Positions 14,617 to 22,656 of a stretch of DNA of 23,660 bases are shown piece after piece. The stretch covers positions 1-23,660 of the forward strand of contig JAAYGO010000202.1 of the NCBI GenBank assembly GCA_012727685.1, read 5' to 3'. Origin of the DNA: Bacillota bacterium (GTDB lineage Bacteria; Bacillota; Dethiobacteria; DTU022). The translations under genes and the position numbers were made by a program. Every line of letters begins with the position of its first letter. Position 1 is the stretch's first letter. The notes under the pieces were generated by a model. It saw only the letters and a program-made list of their open reading frames with translations. It made no database searches and was not told the DNA's origin.

Positions 14617-14645
14617 TTGCAATCGCCGGGTAATACTGGTACAAT
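14617..14645 (+). promoter_or_regulatory. Promoter of the Smr-alr-lipoprotein operon
   Basis: TTGCAA (14617-14622), a 17-base spacer ending in TGG (extended -10) and TACAAT (14640-14645) lie about 90 bases before the first start codon. The region is otherwise gene-free. Confidence 0.6.
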
Positions 14646-14733
14646 TTTTTTTAAAGTCCGTGAATCTGGGAACCTTGTTTAGCAGTGTGCGTTATACTGT
14701 TTGAGGAATGCCGGCAGGAAGGCGACGGATGTC

Positions 14734-15185
14734 ATGATTTTATGCGAAGTATGCGGTAACGAGATATGCCGGATTCTTTGGGGCGTTGCGGTTATTGCGG
14801 TTCAAAGCAGCAACTGCAGCGGAGCGTTGCGCCCTCTAAGCGTAATCTGATCCGCACCGTGAACATCGAGTCCGGTTTGCCGGTAGTCCAGGAAGGTTTG
14901 GCGCGGCTTGAAGCGGAGCTGTTGCGCGCCAGGCATGACGGTGTGCAGATTGTCAGGGTTATCCACGGGTGGGGCTCAAGCGGTACGGGAGGCAAACTGC
15001 GCCTGGCCTGCCGGGCATATTTAAAACAAAAGCTGGAGACGCGGCAGATCAAGAGCTATATCCCCGGAGAAGAATATTATCGCTCCGGCGGTGCCGGGAA
15101 GAACCTGCTCAGCCGTTACCCCGCTTTAAAGAATAGCGAGCGAAAAGACCGGTGCAATCCCGGCATAACCTTTGTGGAACTCTAG
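14734..15185 (+). pseudogene. Zinc-ribbon plus Smr-domain protein with an apparent frameshift near 14760
   Basis: From ATG 14734 one frame reads MILCEVCGNEI with a CxxC. From about 14764 the next frame reads MPDSLGRCGYCGSKQQLQ with a second CxxC, and it stays open to TAG 15183-15185. Joined by one extra base near GAGATATG they give a natural four-cysteine ribbon, so a single-base deletion (or sequencing error) is the simplest reading. The C-terminal part is an Smr domain: IVRVIHGWGSSGTGGKLRLACRAYL is the family's HGxGxGxLR-type core, known from MutS2 and other nucleic-acid nucleases. If the frameshift is real, a shorter protein of 139 residues from ATG 14766 could still be made, with only half the ribbon. 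It precedes alr by 37 bases and is probably co-transcribed with it. Confidence 0.65.
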
Positions 15186-15222
15186 CCCGGCTGCGCCGGA
15201 AATTCATGAGGGAGCAATTGGG

Positions 15223-16383
15223 ATGCAAAACACACAGATTCGTCAAACCTGGGTGGAGATCAATCTGGACCATATCGCCCATAATGTAAAGGAATTCCGG
15301 CGTCTTCTCGGTCACAAGGTGGCCATTATGGCCGTGGTAAAGGCCGACGGTTACGGGCACGGCGCCGTGGAAATTGCCCGGGAGGCTCTCAAGGCGGGAG
15401 CATCGCACCTGGCGGTGGCTTTGCCGGAAGAAGGACTCGCCCTGCGCCGGGCCGGGATTGAAGCGCCCATCTTATTGTTCGGCTCCACCGGTGCGGAGCA
15501 GGTCCCGCTGCTGCTGCAATACCGCCTAACCCCCTCCCTCTATGACCTGGAGACGGCGCGCGCTTATAGCGGGCGTTTAGCCGGCGGGGGAGAGAGGCTG
15601 CCGGTGCACATTAAGATTGATACGGGCATGGGACGGGTCGGTGTCCTTGCCCCGGCCGCGGTGGAGCTGATCGCTGCCGTGAGCGCCATGCCGGGCTTGC
15701 GCCTGGAGGGGCTCTACAGCCACCTGGCCGCGGCAGATGAAGCGGATCGCATTTATACGGAGCGGCAGCTGGAAAGCTTTAACCGGATCTTAAAAGCCTG
15801 CCGCGAGCGCGGGCTGCCCGTGCCGCTATGCCATATTGCCAATAGTGCTGCGGCCATCGCTTACCCTGAAGCACGCTTTGACATGGTCCGGCTCGGCATC
15901 TCCATGTACGGCTGTTATCCATCGGCGTTCCTGGCCGGGCAGGCGGTCAGGCTTCTACCGGTCCTCTCTTTTAAGAGCAAAATATCGTTTTTGAAAGAGG
16001 TGCCTGCCGGGACATCGATCAGTTACGGCTGTACCTACACCACCGGCGCCCCAGCACTGATCGCCACGGTGCCGGTTGGTTACGCCGATGGCTACATGCG
16101 CAGCCTTTCCAATAAGGGGCGCGTCCTCGTGCGCGGCAAGGCTGTTCCCGTGGTGGGGCGCATCTGCATGGATCAAATGATGATCGATGTCACGGCAGTG
16201 CCCGGTGTGGCCGTGGGAGATGAGGTGGTCTTATACGGCAGCCAGGGAAACGCGCAGGTTAGCGTGGAGGAAGCGGCCGAGCTGGCCGGGACCATCAGCT
16301 ACGAGTTGCTGTGCGCCGTCGGGAAAAGGGTGCCCCGCTATTATTTGCGCCAAGGGCAGGTGATAAAAAGGGAACCGTCTTAA
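15223..16383 (+). CDS. alr: Alanine racemase
   Basis: This PLP enzyme interconverts L- and D-alanine for peptidoglycan. I place the start at ATG 15223 (GAGGG site 8-12 bases upstream); a more distal ATG at 15172 overlaps the Smr gene and adds non-conserved residues. The 386-residue protein has the PLP lysine K40 in AVVKADGYGHG, the barrel motif HIKIDTGMGRVG, the phosphate-binding region near HIANSAA and MVRLGISMYG, the second catalytic residue Y268 in SISYGCTYTT, and GRICMDQMMIDVT near the C-terminal beta domain. Length and motifs fit a complete, functional enzyme. It lies between an Smr-type gene and a putative lipoprotein gene in one direction, with 37- and 53-base gaps. Confidence 0.97.
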   Translation: MQNTQIRQTWVEINLDHIAHNVKEFRRLLGHKVAIMAVVKADGYGHGAVEIAREALKAGASHLAVALPEEGLALRRAGIEAPILLFGSTGAEQVPLLLQYRLTPSLYDLETARAYSGRLAGGGERLPVHIKIDTGMGRVGVLAPAAVELIAAVSAMPGLRLEGLYSHLAAADEADRIYTERQLESFNRILKACRERGLPVPLCHIANSAAAIAYPEARFDMVRLGISMYGCYPSAFLAGQAVRLLPVLSFKSKISFLKEVPAGTSISYGCTYTTGAPALIATVPVGYADGYMRSLSNKGRVLVRGKAVPVVGRICMDQMMIDVTAVPGVAVGDEVVLYGSQGNAQVSVEEAAELAGTISYELLCAVGKRVPRYYLRQGQVIKREPS

Positions 16384-16436
16384 AAAAGAGCGTTATTCAT
16401 GCAAAAACCGGGAGATACTATCACCGGGGTGATTGT

Positions 16437-17270
16437 ATGAATTGGCGCAAGTTTATTCTGCTGCTTGTTTTGGCCTTGCTGTTGCCGGTGGCCTGTACAG
16501 GGGAGAAGAAAAAAACGCCGCAAAACAGCGGCGCGGTGAAGACAATCCCGCAGGGAATAAAAGAGATTGAAGGCAGTTTGCAGGAGATCATGCGCCAGGC
16601 GGATCTGATTCCGGTCATCGATAAGCTGGCCGCCGGAGAAGGAGAAACTGCTGATCTGACTTTTGAAGCGACGACCTTCGGTGAAGTGCTGGCGCGGGAA
16701 GTGGAAACCGGCGGGAGGGAAAAGAAACAAAAGCCTCCGCAAGACGAGGCGGAGATCTGGAGCCAGATCAAGCAGAAGGTAACTGCGCTGCATAGCCAGT
16801 GGGATCAACTCGAACCCGATTTAATGCAAAAAAAAGTTCCCGCGGCGGTAATCGGCAAATTCGAAGATGAACTGGACAGTCTCACCCTGTTCAGCACCGC
16901 GCAGGACGGACCAAGTATTCTGCGCTCCGCCAACCAGTTGACCGGATATTTGTATCAGTTGATGGCTTCATTTGTTGAAGATCCGATTCCGCTCACCTAT
17001 GAATTTAAATATCACCTCCGGAAAATCTTGCTTCACGCCGCCTCCGGGGCTTACGATCTTGCCGGGGAAAACCTTGCTTATATGCAGGAACAGAAAGCCG
17101 CATTAACCATGGCCCTCGAGGATAAAAAGGCTAGCGCCCTGGAAGCCGAATTCAGCGCCTCCCTGGATAACCTGCAAAGGGCTCTGGATAAGCAGAACTT
17201 TGACCTGGTAAAGGTCAATGCCGCCGTGGTTATGGAGAATCTCGCCCTGATCCTGCAGGCCATCGAGTAA
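16437..17270 (+). CDS. Putative lipoprotein, helical, unknown function
   Basis: The start is ATG 16437, with GGGGTGAT just upstream; an upstream extension to 16311 runs inside alr and is rejected. The 277-residue product begins MNWRKF, then a leucine-rich signal core ending LLPVAC, so cysteine 20 is the likely lipidated residue. The -3 position is proline rather than the usual leucine, a small departure from the lipobox. The mature part is lysine-, glutamate- and glutamine-rich and mostly helical, with no catalytic motif that I recognise. Leucine-spaced segments such as HSQWDQLEPDLMQKKVPAAV and AEFSASLDNLQRALDKQNFDLVKVNA suggest a helical bundle. It follows alr by 53 bases, so an envelope role is plausible but unproven. 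Confidence 0.65.
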   Translation: MNWRKFILLLVLALLLPVACTGEKKKTPQNSGAVKTIPQGIKEIEGSLQEIMRQADLIPVIDKLAAGEGETADLTFEATTFGEVLAREVETGGREKKQKPPQDEAEIWSQIKQKVTALHSQWDQLEPDLMQKKVPAAVIGKFEDELDSLTLFSTAQDGPSILRSANQLTGYLYQLMASFVEDPIPLTYEFKYHLRKILLHAASGAYDLAGENLAYMQEQKAALTMALEDKKASALEAEFSASLDNLQRALDKQNFDLVKVNAAVVMENLALILQAIE

Positions 17271-17512
17271 CCCCAACATGGTTCAACCTCAGCTGCAGCC
17301 GCTGCGCCTGCTCGAAATCATAGGCCTTTATTTGTCTTATTCAAATATTGTTTGCGGAAAATTTTATGGCCTCCGCCCGAGCATCTTTTCCATCATTTAT
17401 TAATTATTAATCCAAATGGGCTGTAAAAAAGGGTTTGGAAAGGGGGTGCGCCAATAATTACCCATGGAATCGCTTCGTCATTAATGGTTGTTCTGTTTGG
17501 AGGTTGGCAGTG

Positions 17513-18589
17513 ATGTTTGAAACAATATGGCGCTGGTTCATAGAAAATATGATTTCCACTCCCCTGGGGCGGGATGCAGCGGTGGCGGGAGCCATCTTCC
17601 TGCTATTCTTGATGGCGCGAGGGCTGTTTATCCGCTTCATCTTCCGGCTGATCCGGGCGTTAACCGGTAAAACTAAAACCGAACTGGACGACGCCATCTT
17701 GCTGGCCTTTGAAAGTCCTTTAAAAGGCTTTCTCTTCTTTTTGGGCGCATATGTGGCCATGCTCTATTTGCCGCTAAGCGTCAGTGCCAATGTCATGATC
17801 ACGGCAATTTTCCGGGCATTTGTTATTTTCTTTGCTGCCTGGGGTGTATTCAACCTGGCCTCCAGCTCGTTATTGAAAGAGTATGGCAGCAGGTACAGCA
17901 TTGATCCAATTTTAATCGATTTCTTAATGAAAGTCGTCAAGGTGGTCGTGGTGGCACTGGCCGCCTTAATGATCGCCCAGCAATGGGGTTTTGACGTGGA
18001 AGGTTTCATCGCCGGCCTGGGCCTGGGCGGACTGGCTTTTGCCCTGGCGGCCAAGGACGCCGTGGCCAACATATTTGGCGGGATCGTTATTATCACGGAT
18101 AAACCTTTTTCCGTGGGTGATTGGATCTATACCCCCAGTGTCGAAGGGATCGTTGAGGAGATGAATTTCCGCAGCACGAAAATTCGCACTTTTGCCCAGG
18201 CCCTGGTCACCGTGCCCAATTCTACCATTGCCAACGAACCCATTACCAATTGGAGCCGCATGGGCAAACGGCGTATTACCTTTAATCTGGGGGTTGTCTA
18301 CGGCACCCCCAGGGAAAGGCTGCAGCGCTGTATTGACGCCATCAGGGACATGCTGGAGAACCATCCGGCCATTCACAAGGAAACGATCTTTGTTTACCTG
18401 GATGAATTTGGCGAGAGCAGCCTCAACATTTTTCTTTACTTTTTCACCATTACCACCAAGTGGGGTGAGTATTTGGCTGTGAAGGAAGAGATTAATTTCC
18501 TCATACTCAAGATCCTGGAGGAGAACGAGGTGCAGGTAGCCTTGCCCAGCCGGCGCATCTATGTGGAGAAGCCGGCCACTTCGCATTAA
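17513..18589 (+). CDS. MscS-family mechanosensitive ion channel
   Basis: Start ATG 17513 follows GGAGG (17499-17503) by 9 bases; GTG 17510 directly before it is an alternative, and a 26-residue longer frame from 17435 lacks a ribosome site. The 358-residue protein has about four N-terminal membrane helices. The pore helix is GFIAGLGLGGLAFALAAKDAVANIFGGI, with the glycine-alanine pattern of MscS TM3. The MscS beta domain follows: FSVGDWIYTPSVEGIVEEMN and TVPNSTIANEPITNWSRMGKRR. An alpha-beta C-terminal domain ends the protein. It releases solutes under hypoosmotic shock. Its stop overlaps the stop of the convergent aldolase gene within TTAA (18586-18589). No terminator separates the two. Confidence 0.92.
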   Translation: MFETIWRWFIENMISTPLGRDAAVAGAIFLLFLMARGLFIRFIFRLIRALTGKTKTELDDAILLAFESPLKGFLFFLGAYVAMLYLPLSVSANVMITAIFRAFVIFFAAWGVFNLASSSLLKEYGSRYSIDPILIDFLMKVVKVVVVALAALMIAQQWGFDVEGFIAGLGLGGLAFALAAKDAVANIFGGIVIITDKPFSVGDWIYTPSVEGIVEEMNFRSTKIRTFAQALVTVPNSTIANEPITNWSRMGKRRITFNLGVVYGTPRERLQRCIDAIRDMLENHPAIHKETIFVYLDEFGESSLNIFLYFFTITTKWGEYLAVKEEINFLILKILEENEVQVALPSRRIYVEKPATSH

Positions 18590-19239
18590 CCTGATGAGCC
18601 TTTCGCTTTCTTCCAGTCCGCGATAAAGCGTTCAATGCCCAGGTCTGTGAGCGGGTGATTAACCATCTGCTTGAGGACTTTGAAGGGGACGGTGGCGATG
18701 GAGGCTCCGGCCAGGGCGGCAGCAGTCACATGTTCCGGGTGGCGGATGCTGGCCGCAATCACCTCCGTTTCGATCAGGTGCCGCTCGAATACGGTCACGA
18801 TATTCCGGACCAGGTCAATACCGTCCGTACCGATATCATCCAGCCTCCCGACAAAGGGGCTGACATAAGCGGCGCCCGCCCGGGCAGCCAGAAGGGCCTG
18901 GTTAACGCTGAAGACAAGCGTTACATTTGTTTTAATCCCTTCTTCGGCCAGGATGCTGACCGCCTGCAGCCCTTCCAGGGTAATCGGGATCTTGATGACC
19001 ACGTTTTCATGGATCGCGGCCAGTTGCCGGGCCTCCTGCACCATGCCGGCATGGTCAAGAGCGATGACTTCCGCGCTGACCGGTCCGTCTACGAGCCGGC
19101 ATATTTCCGGCAAGATTTTGGAAAAATCCTCTTTTTCCCGGGCAGCCAGTGAAGGATTGGTGGTAACCCCCTCCACAACACCCCACTGTACCGCCTGGCG
19201 GATTTCCTCAAGATTGGCGGTATCCAGAAAAAGCTTCAC
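18586..19239 (-). CDS. fsa: Fructose-6-phosphate aldolase / small transaldolase
   Basis: The start is GTG 19239 with AAGGAGG about 8 bases upstream. The 217-residue length is that of the short transaldolase/FSA subfamily (about 215-220 residues). Active-site residues are D6 in MKLFLDTANL, N28 in GVTTNPSLAA and the Schiff-base lysine K83 in NVVIKIPIT. A further family motif is YVSPFVGRLDDIGTDG, and the C-terminus is PLTDLGIERFIADWKK. The protein either cleaves fructose 6-phosphate or transfers dihydroxyacetone in the pentose phosphate pathway. Short members act as either, and sequence alone does not decide. It is alone on its strand. Confidence 0.9.
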   Translation of the reverse strand: MKLFLDTANLEEIRQAVQWGVVEGVTTNPSLAAREKEDFSKILPEICRLVDGPVSAEVIALDHAGMVQEARQLAAIHENVVIKIPITLEGLQAVSILAEEGIKTNVTLVFSVNQALLAARAGAAYVSPFVGRLDDIGTDGIDLVRNIVTVFERHLIETEVIAASIRHPEHVTAAALAGASIATVPFKVLKQMVNHPLTDLGIERFIADWKKAKGSSG

Positions 19240-19412
19240 TTTCGACCCCTCCTTGCGATTTAAGAGCCATTACCATCTATTCTCTGCCGGCCGTTTTATT
19301 TCCTCTTGCTAGTCTGTCTTGTTCCAAACCGGTTATGCGATCTTCAGGTTTGATCGCTCTGCCTTCCCGCCAGGTTCCACCGGTGCCCAAGGGTGAGTGC
19401 ATTTGCAGGCAG

Positions 19413-19441
19413 TTGCGATAGGCGCCGGACCCTGCTACAAT
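19413..19441 (+). promoter_or_regulatory. Promoter of the acyltransferase-glycosyltransferase genes
   Basis: TTGCGA (19413-19418), a 17-base spacer ending TGC (extended -10), and TACAAT (19436-19441) lie about 40 bases before the start at 19483. Confidence 0.6.
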
Positions 19442-19482
19442 GAATCAGAAGAGGTTAGAATAGGAAAAAGGGGAGAACTCTC

Positions 19483-20496
19483 ATGGGCCGGCTGGGATGC
19501 CATACCGGGACAGATCGCTTGCCATACACGGTTTGCCGGGAGACCCTGGAAAGCCTGCGGCGTTACGCTGGCGCAGCCTCTTCCGATCTGCAGTGGCCGG
19601 CCGTTTTTGTCTATCCCTTCTGGCTGGAAACATGGTGGCGCCATTTCCAGGGCAGGGCGGAGATGCTTTTACTCTCGGTGCGGCAGGGCGAAAAGGTAAT
19701 CGGCATCGCCCCCTTCATGGTCGAGGATTCCAAGGTATCCCTGATCGGCAGCCCGGAGGTTTGCGATTACCTCGATTGCATCATCGTCCCCGGTGCGGCT
19801 GATACTTTTGCCAGGGCGCTGCTTGACCACCTTTTTAGTAGTGGGATCCATGCCCTTGATTTACGCTGCCTGCGGGCCGACGCCGCGCTCCTGGCCGGCA
19901 TCAAAGCGGTGGCGCCGGAACTAAAGCTGGAGCTATCCTGCGTCCAGGAGGCTGTTTCCATGGAACTGGAGCTGCCGTCCACGTGGGAGCAGTACCTGGC
20001 CGGGCTTAACAGGAAACAACGGCACGAAGTTAGGCGCAAATTAAGGCGGCTCGGCGAAGCTTCTACATACCGCTACTACGAGATTGAAGATTATAAGGCA
20101 TGGGCCGAGTTTTTGCCTGTTTTCATGCGCATGTTTAAACAAAATCCGGAAAAAGCCCAATTCTTAAGCATGCAGGAGGGGCTTTTTTTCCGCGAAGCGG
20201 TGAGCGACGCGGCGCACGCAGGCCTGGCCAGGTTTGGCGTGCTGGAAGTGGACGGGTCGACGGCAGCCGCGGTCCTTTATTTTGATCACCATGATGTGGT
20301 CTATCTCTATAACAGCGCCTATGACCCCGCCCGGGCCGGTCTAAGTACAGGCCTCCTTTGCAAGGTGTTAAGCATTAAAGAGGCGATTGCCAATAAGAAA
20401 AGCAGGTACGATTTTTTAAAGGGCGGGGAAGTGTACAAGCAGCGCCTGGGGGGGCACGCCGTCCCCATCTACCAATGCCGTATCACCATGCAATAG
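19483..20496 (+). CDS. GNAT/FemAB-like acyltransferase (CelD/BcsL, Acetyltransf_6 type)
   Basis: The 337-residue protein starts at ATG 19483 after an AGGGGAG site. An N-terminal domain includes VYPFWLETWWRHFQGRAEML and VIGIAPFMVEDSKVSLIGSPEVCDYLD. The second half opens with the conserved YLAGLNRKQRHEVRRKLRRL and has GVLEVDGSTAAAVLYFDHHDVVYLYNSAYDP, then YDFLKGGEVYKQRLGG. These are the signatures of the CelD-like GNAT family related to FemAB aminoacyl/acyl transferases, which acylate amino groups of sugars or peptides using acyl-CoA or aminoacyl-tRNA. There is no signal peptide, so it is cytoplasmic. It is followed after 99 bases by an MshA-like glycosyltransferase and then a deacetylase, a set that suggests acylation of a glycosyl amine. 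Specific substrate and donor unknown. Confidence 0.8.
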   Translation: MGRLGCHTGTDRLPYTVCRETLESLRRYAGAASSDLQWPAVFVYPFWLETWWRHFQGRAEMLLLSVRQGEKVIGIAPFMVEDSKVSLIGSPEVCDYLDCIIVPGAADTFARALLDHLFSSGIHALDLRCLRADAALLAGIKAVAPELKLELSCVQEAVSMELELPSTWEQYLAGLNRKQRHEVRRKLRRLGEASTYRYYEIEDYKAWAEFLPVFMRMFKQNPEKAQFLSMQEGLFFREAVSDAAHAGLARFGVLEVDGSTAAAVLYFDHHDVVYLYNSAYDPARAGLSTGLLCKVLSIKEAIANKKSRYDFLKGGEVYKQRLGGHAVPIYQCRITMQ

Positions 20497-20512
20497 ACTT
20501 GAAATAGACTTG
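20492..20512. repeat. Short tandem duplication at the end of the acyltransferase gene
   Basis: AATAGACTTG occurs at 20492-20501 and again at 20503-20512. The first copy includes the TAG stop codon. It is probably a slippage duplication and leaves no effect on the protein. Confidence 0.5.
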
Positions 20513-20595
20513 CTTAACCCCCTTTAATTAAACCTCCAGTTTCCAGGTCTTTGCAGCGAGCGCGATCAGGGATGGGGGAAAAGGAGCGAGCAGCG

Positions 20596-21783
20596 GTGCG
20601 CATTGCCTGCCTGAGCGTGCACAGTTCCCCCCTGGGGGCCGCTGGTTCCCGGGACACCGGGGGGATGAGCACTTACCTGCGGGAACTTTCCTCTGCCCTG
20701 GGGAAACGGGGTGTTAAAATTGATCTCTTTACCCGCTGCGCCGCCTCAAGCGGTGAACGGATCGTGGAGCTGGGACCCAACGCCCGGCTGATCTTTCTCC
20801 CCGTTGGGCCGGAGAAAGTGGAAAAAATAGATCTTTATGATCATTTGCCTGCATTTGCGGAGCGGCTGGAGCGCTTCCAGGCGGCGGGGCGGCTGCGCTA
20901 TGATTTAATTTTCAGCCATTACTGGCTGTCCGGGTGGGCCGGCCGCATTCTGGCCCGGCGCTGGCAGGTGCCGCATTTGATCATGTTTCATACCCTGGGC
21001 GCCGCTAAAAATGCGCTTTGCCCGGGCGAAAACGAGCCGCGGCTGCGCCTGGAAGCCGAAAAAATCCTCTCCGCGGAATGCAGCGGCGTGATCGTGCCTT
21101 CACGGCGCGAGAAAGAGCTTTTAATGCAATACTGCGGCGCGGGGCCGGAGCGGATCCGCGTCGTCCCCTGCGGTGTCAATCTCCAGTTATTTCAACCGCG
21201 GGAACCGGCTGGCCTGGAGAAACCGGACGGAGCGGCAGGGGGCGGCAGAGTGATTCTTTACGTGGGGCGGATTGAACCGGTAAAAGGCTTGGAGCTGCTG
21301 ATCCAGGCAGCCGGTGAACTGCGGGATCAAGTTGACTTTCAGTTACTCATCATCGGGGGAAACAGCTACAGCAGCCCCGCGGTGGAAGCATATCAAAGGC
21401 TGGCTGCGCAGCTTGGAATCGCGTCGCGGATTACCTTTTTGGGGCTGGTGGAACACCAAGAGCTGCCCCGCTATTACAGCGCCGCCGCTGTGACCGCGCT
21501 CCCGTCTTATTACGAGAGCTTCGGCATGATCGCCCTGGAATCGCTTGCCTGCGGCACCCCGGTAGTCTCTACCGCGGTTGGCGATCTAAAGCTCATCATC
21601 CGGCAGGATCAAACCGGGCGTGTGATCGAAGGGCGATCGCCCCGCCAGATGGCCGCCGCCATCGAAAGCTTTCTTTCCCGCGCCGAGAAGCCGGTGGAAG
21701 CCTGCCGCCGCTCGGTCCTCGGCTACGGCTGGCCGGAGATTGCCGCGGCGCTGCTTGCCGCCTGCCGCGAACTTGTCAACTAG
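20596..21783 (+). CDS. GT4 glycosyltransferase similar to MshA (N-acetylglucosaminyl transferase type)
   Basis: I place the start at GTG 20596, where AGGAG (20582-20586) lies 9 bases upstream and the protein begins directly with the first beta strand (MRIACLSVHSSP). ATG 20572 and TTG 20551 have no good site. The 395-residue GT-B enzyme shows RDTGGMSTYLREL (acceptor/phosphate loop, as DAGGMNVY in MshA), IFSHYWLSGWAGRIL and MFHTLGAAKN (both closely like MshA), then VGRIEPVKGLELLIQA and the GT4 E-x7-E motif ESFGMIALE (E307, E315) followed by CGTPVVSTAVG. Sucrose-phosphate synthase relatives share some of these. Donor is probably a UDP-sugar, acceptor unknown. With the PIG-L gene that follows, the pair recalls the first steps of mycothiol and bacillithiol synthesis. 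Confidence 0.85.
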   Translation: MRIACLSVHSSPLGAAGSRDTGGMSTYLRELSSALGKRGVKIDLFTRCAASSGERIVELGPNARLIFLPVGPEKVEKIDLYDHLPAFAERLERFQAAGRLRYDLIFSHYWLSGWAGRILARRWQVPHLIMFHTLGAAKNALCPGENEPRLRLEAEKILSAECSGVIVPSRREKELLMQYCGAGPERIRVVPCGVNLQLFQPREPAGLEKPDGAAGGGRVILYVGRIEPVKGLELLIQAAGELRDQVDFQLLIIGGNSYSSPAVEAYQRLAAQLGIASRITFLGLVEHQELPRYYSAAAVTALPSYYESFGMIALESLACGTPVVSTAVGDLKLIIRQDQTGRVIEGRSPRQMAAAIESFLSRAEKPVEACRRSVLGYGWPEIAAALLAACRELVN

Positions 21784-21817
21784 GTCGCCCTTTGCTTCTT
21801 TTTGCCGGCGGCACAGC

Positions 21818-21880
21818 ATCATCCGGGATCATCCGGGCATACGTCCATGCCCCCCCGCCGGGAGGGGCACCATCCGGGAG
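21818..21880. repeat. ATCATCCGGG tandem repeat and hairpin in the gap before the second PIG-L gene
   Basis: ATCATCCGGG is repeated directly at 21818-21827 and 21828-21837, and CATCCGGGA recurs at 21871-21879. TGCCCC (21848-21853) pairs with GGGGCA (21864-21869). There is no T tract, so it is not a standard terminator. The 180-base gap holds no gene. Confidence 0.45.
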
Positions 21881-21963
21881 TGTGCAGAACAGCGGGCACT
21901 GCAGGGAGAGCCATAGATACATAAATCAAGGGATAGAGTTTGAGAAGGAGTAGAGGTGAAACG

Positions 21964-22656
21964 ATGGCCGATGCGCACGTAATGGTGGTGACGCCCCATC
22001 CCGATGACGCTGAATTCGGCGCCGCCGGGTCGGTGGCGCGCTGGGTCAAAGAGGGGAAAAAGGTGGTCTATGTGGTCTGCACCAGCGGGGAAAAGGGAAC
22101 CGATGATCCGGCGGTCAATCCGGCGGATCTGGCCGCGCTGCGGGAAAAAGAGCAGGAGGCGGCGGCCGCCCTGCTGGGAGTCAGCGAAGTGGTATTCTTG
22201 CGCTACGGGGATCAGACCCTGGAGGACACCCCGGAATTCCGGAAGGAGATTGTGCGGTTAATCCGCATCTACCGCCCCCAGACTGTGGTCACGGTAGACC
22301 CATACCGCCGCTATATCTGGCACCGCGACCACCGCATCACCGGGCAAGTCGTCCTGGATGCCGTTTTCCCTTATGCCCGGGACCACCTTGCCTATCCCGA
22401 GCTGTTTGCGGAAGGCTTCCGGCCGCATAAGGTCGGGGAAATCCTGCTGTGGGGCAGCAACGAACCGAATTATTGTATCGATATTACCGCCACCTTTGCC
22501 TTGAAAGAGGCGGCTTTACGCTGCCACGCCAGCCAGGTTGGCGGCGACAGATGGGCGCCCACGGCCAAATGGCTCCGGGAGAGGGCCGAAGAGGCGGCCC
22601 GCGGCTATGATTTTCAACTGGGAGAAGCTTTTCATCGTGAATTAATCACCATGTAG
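21964..22656 (+). CDS. PIG-L/LmbE-family zinc deacetylase (MshB/BshB-like)
   Basis: Start ATG 21964 follows GAGGTGA closely; a TTG at 21940 is upstream of that site. The 230-residue protein has VVTPHPDDAEFGAAG, with H12 and D15 as zinc ligands and D14 the expected base. HRDHRITG follows, where H123 is the third ligand. GEILLWGSNEPNYCIDIT and ALRCHASQVGG complete the typical PIG-L C-terminal half. Length and motifs fit BshB/MshB-type N-acetylglucosaminyl deacetylases, which hydrolyse the acetyl group of GlcNAc-malate or GlcNAc-inositol in the cytoplasm. It lies 180 bases downstream of the MshA-like gene and so may act on its product. Its stop is directly next to the stop of the convergent hydrolase gene. 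Confidence 0.88.
   Translation: MADAHVMVVTPHPDDAEFGAAGSVARWVKEGKKVVYVVCTSGEKGTDDPAVNPADLAALREKEQEAAAALLGVSEVVFLRYGDQTLEDTPEFRKEIVRLIRIYRPQTVVTVDPYRRYIWHRDHRITGQVVLDAVFPYARDHLAYPELFAEGFRPHKVGEILLWGSNEPNYCIDITATFALKEAALRCHASQVGGDRWAPTAKWLRERAEEAARGYDFQLGEAFHRELITM

Noticed and set aside
17346..17363. GCGGAAAATT segment upstream of mscS as a CodY box
   Set aside because: It has four mismatches to AATTTTCWGAAAATT, one half is poor, and no nearby promoter is recognisable.
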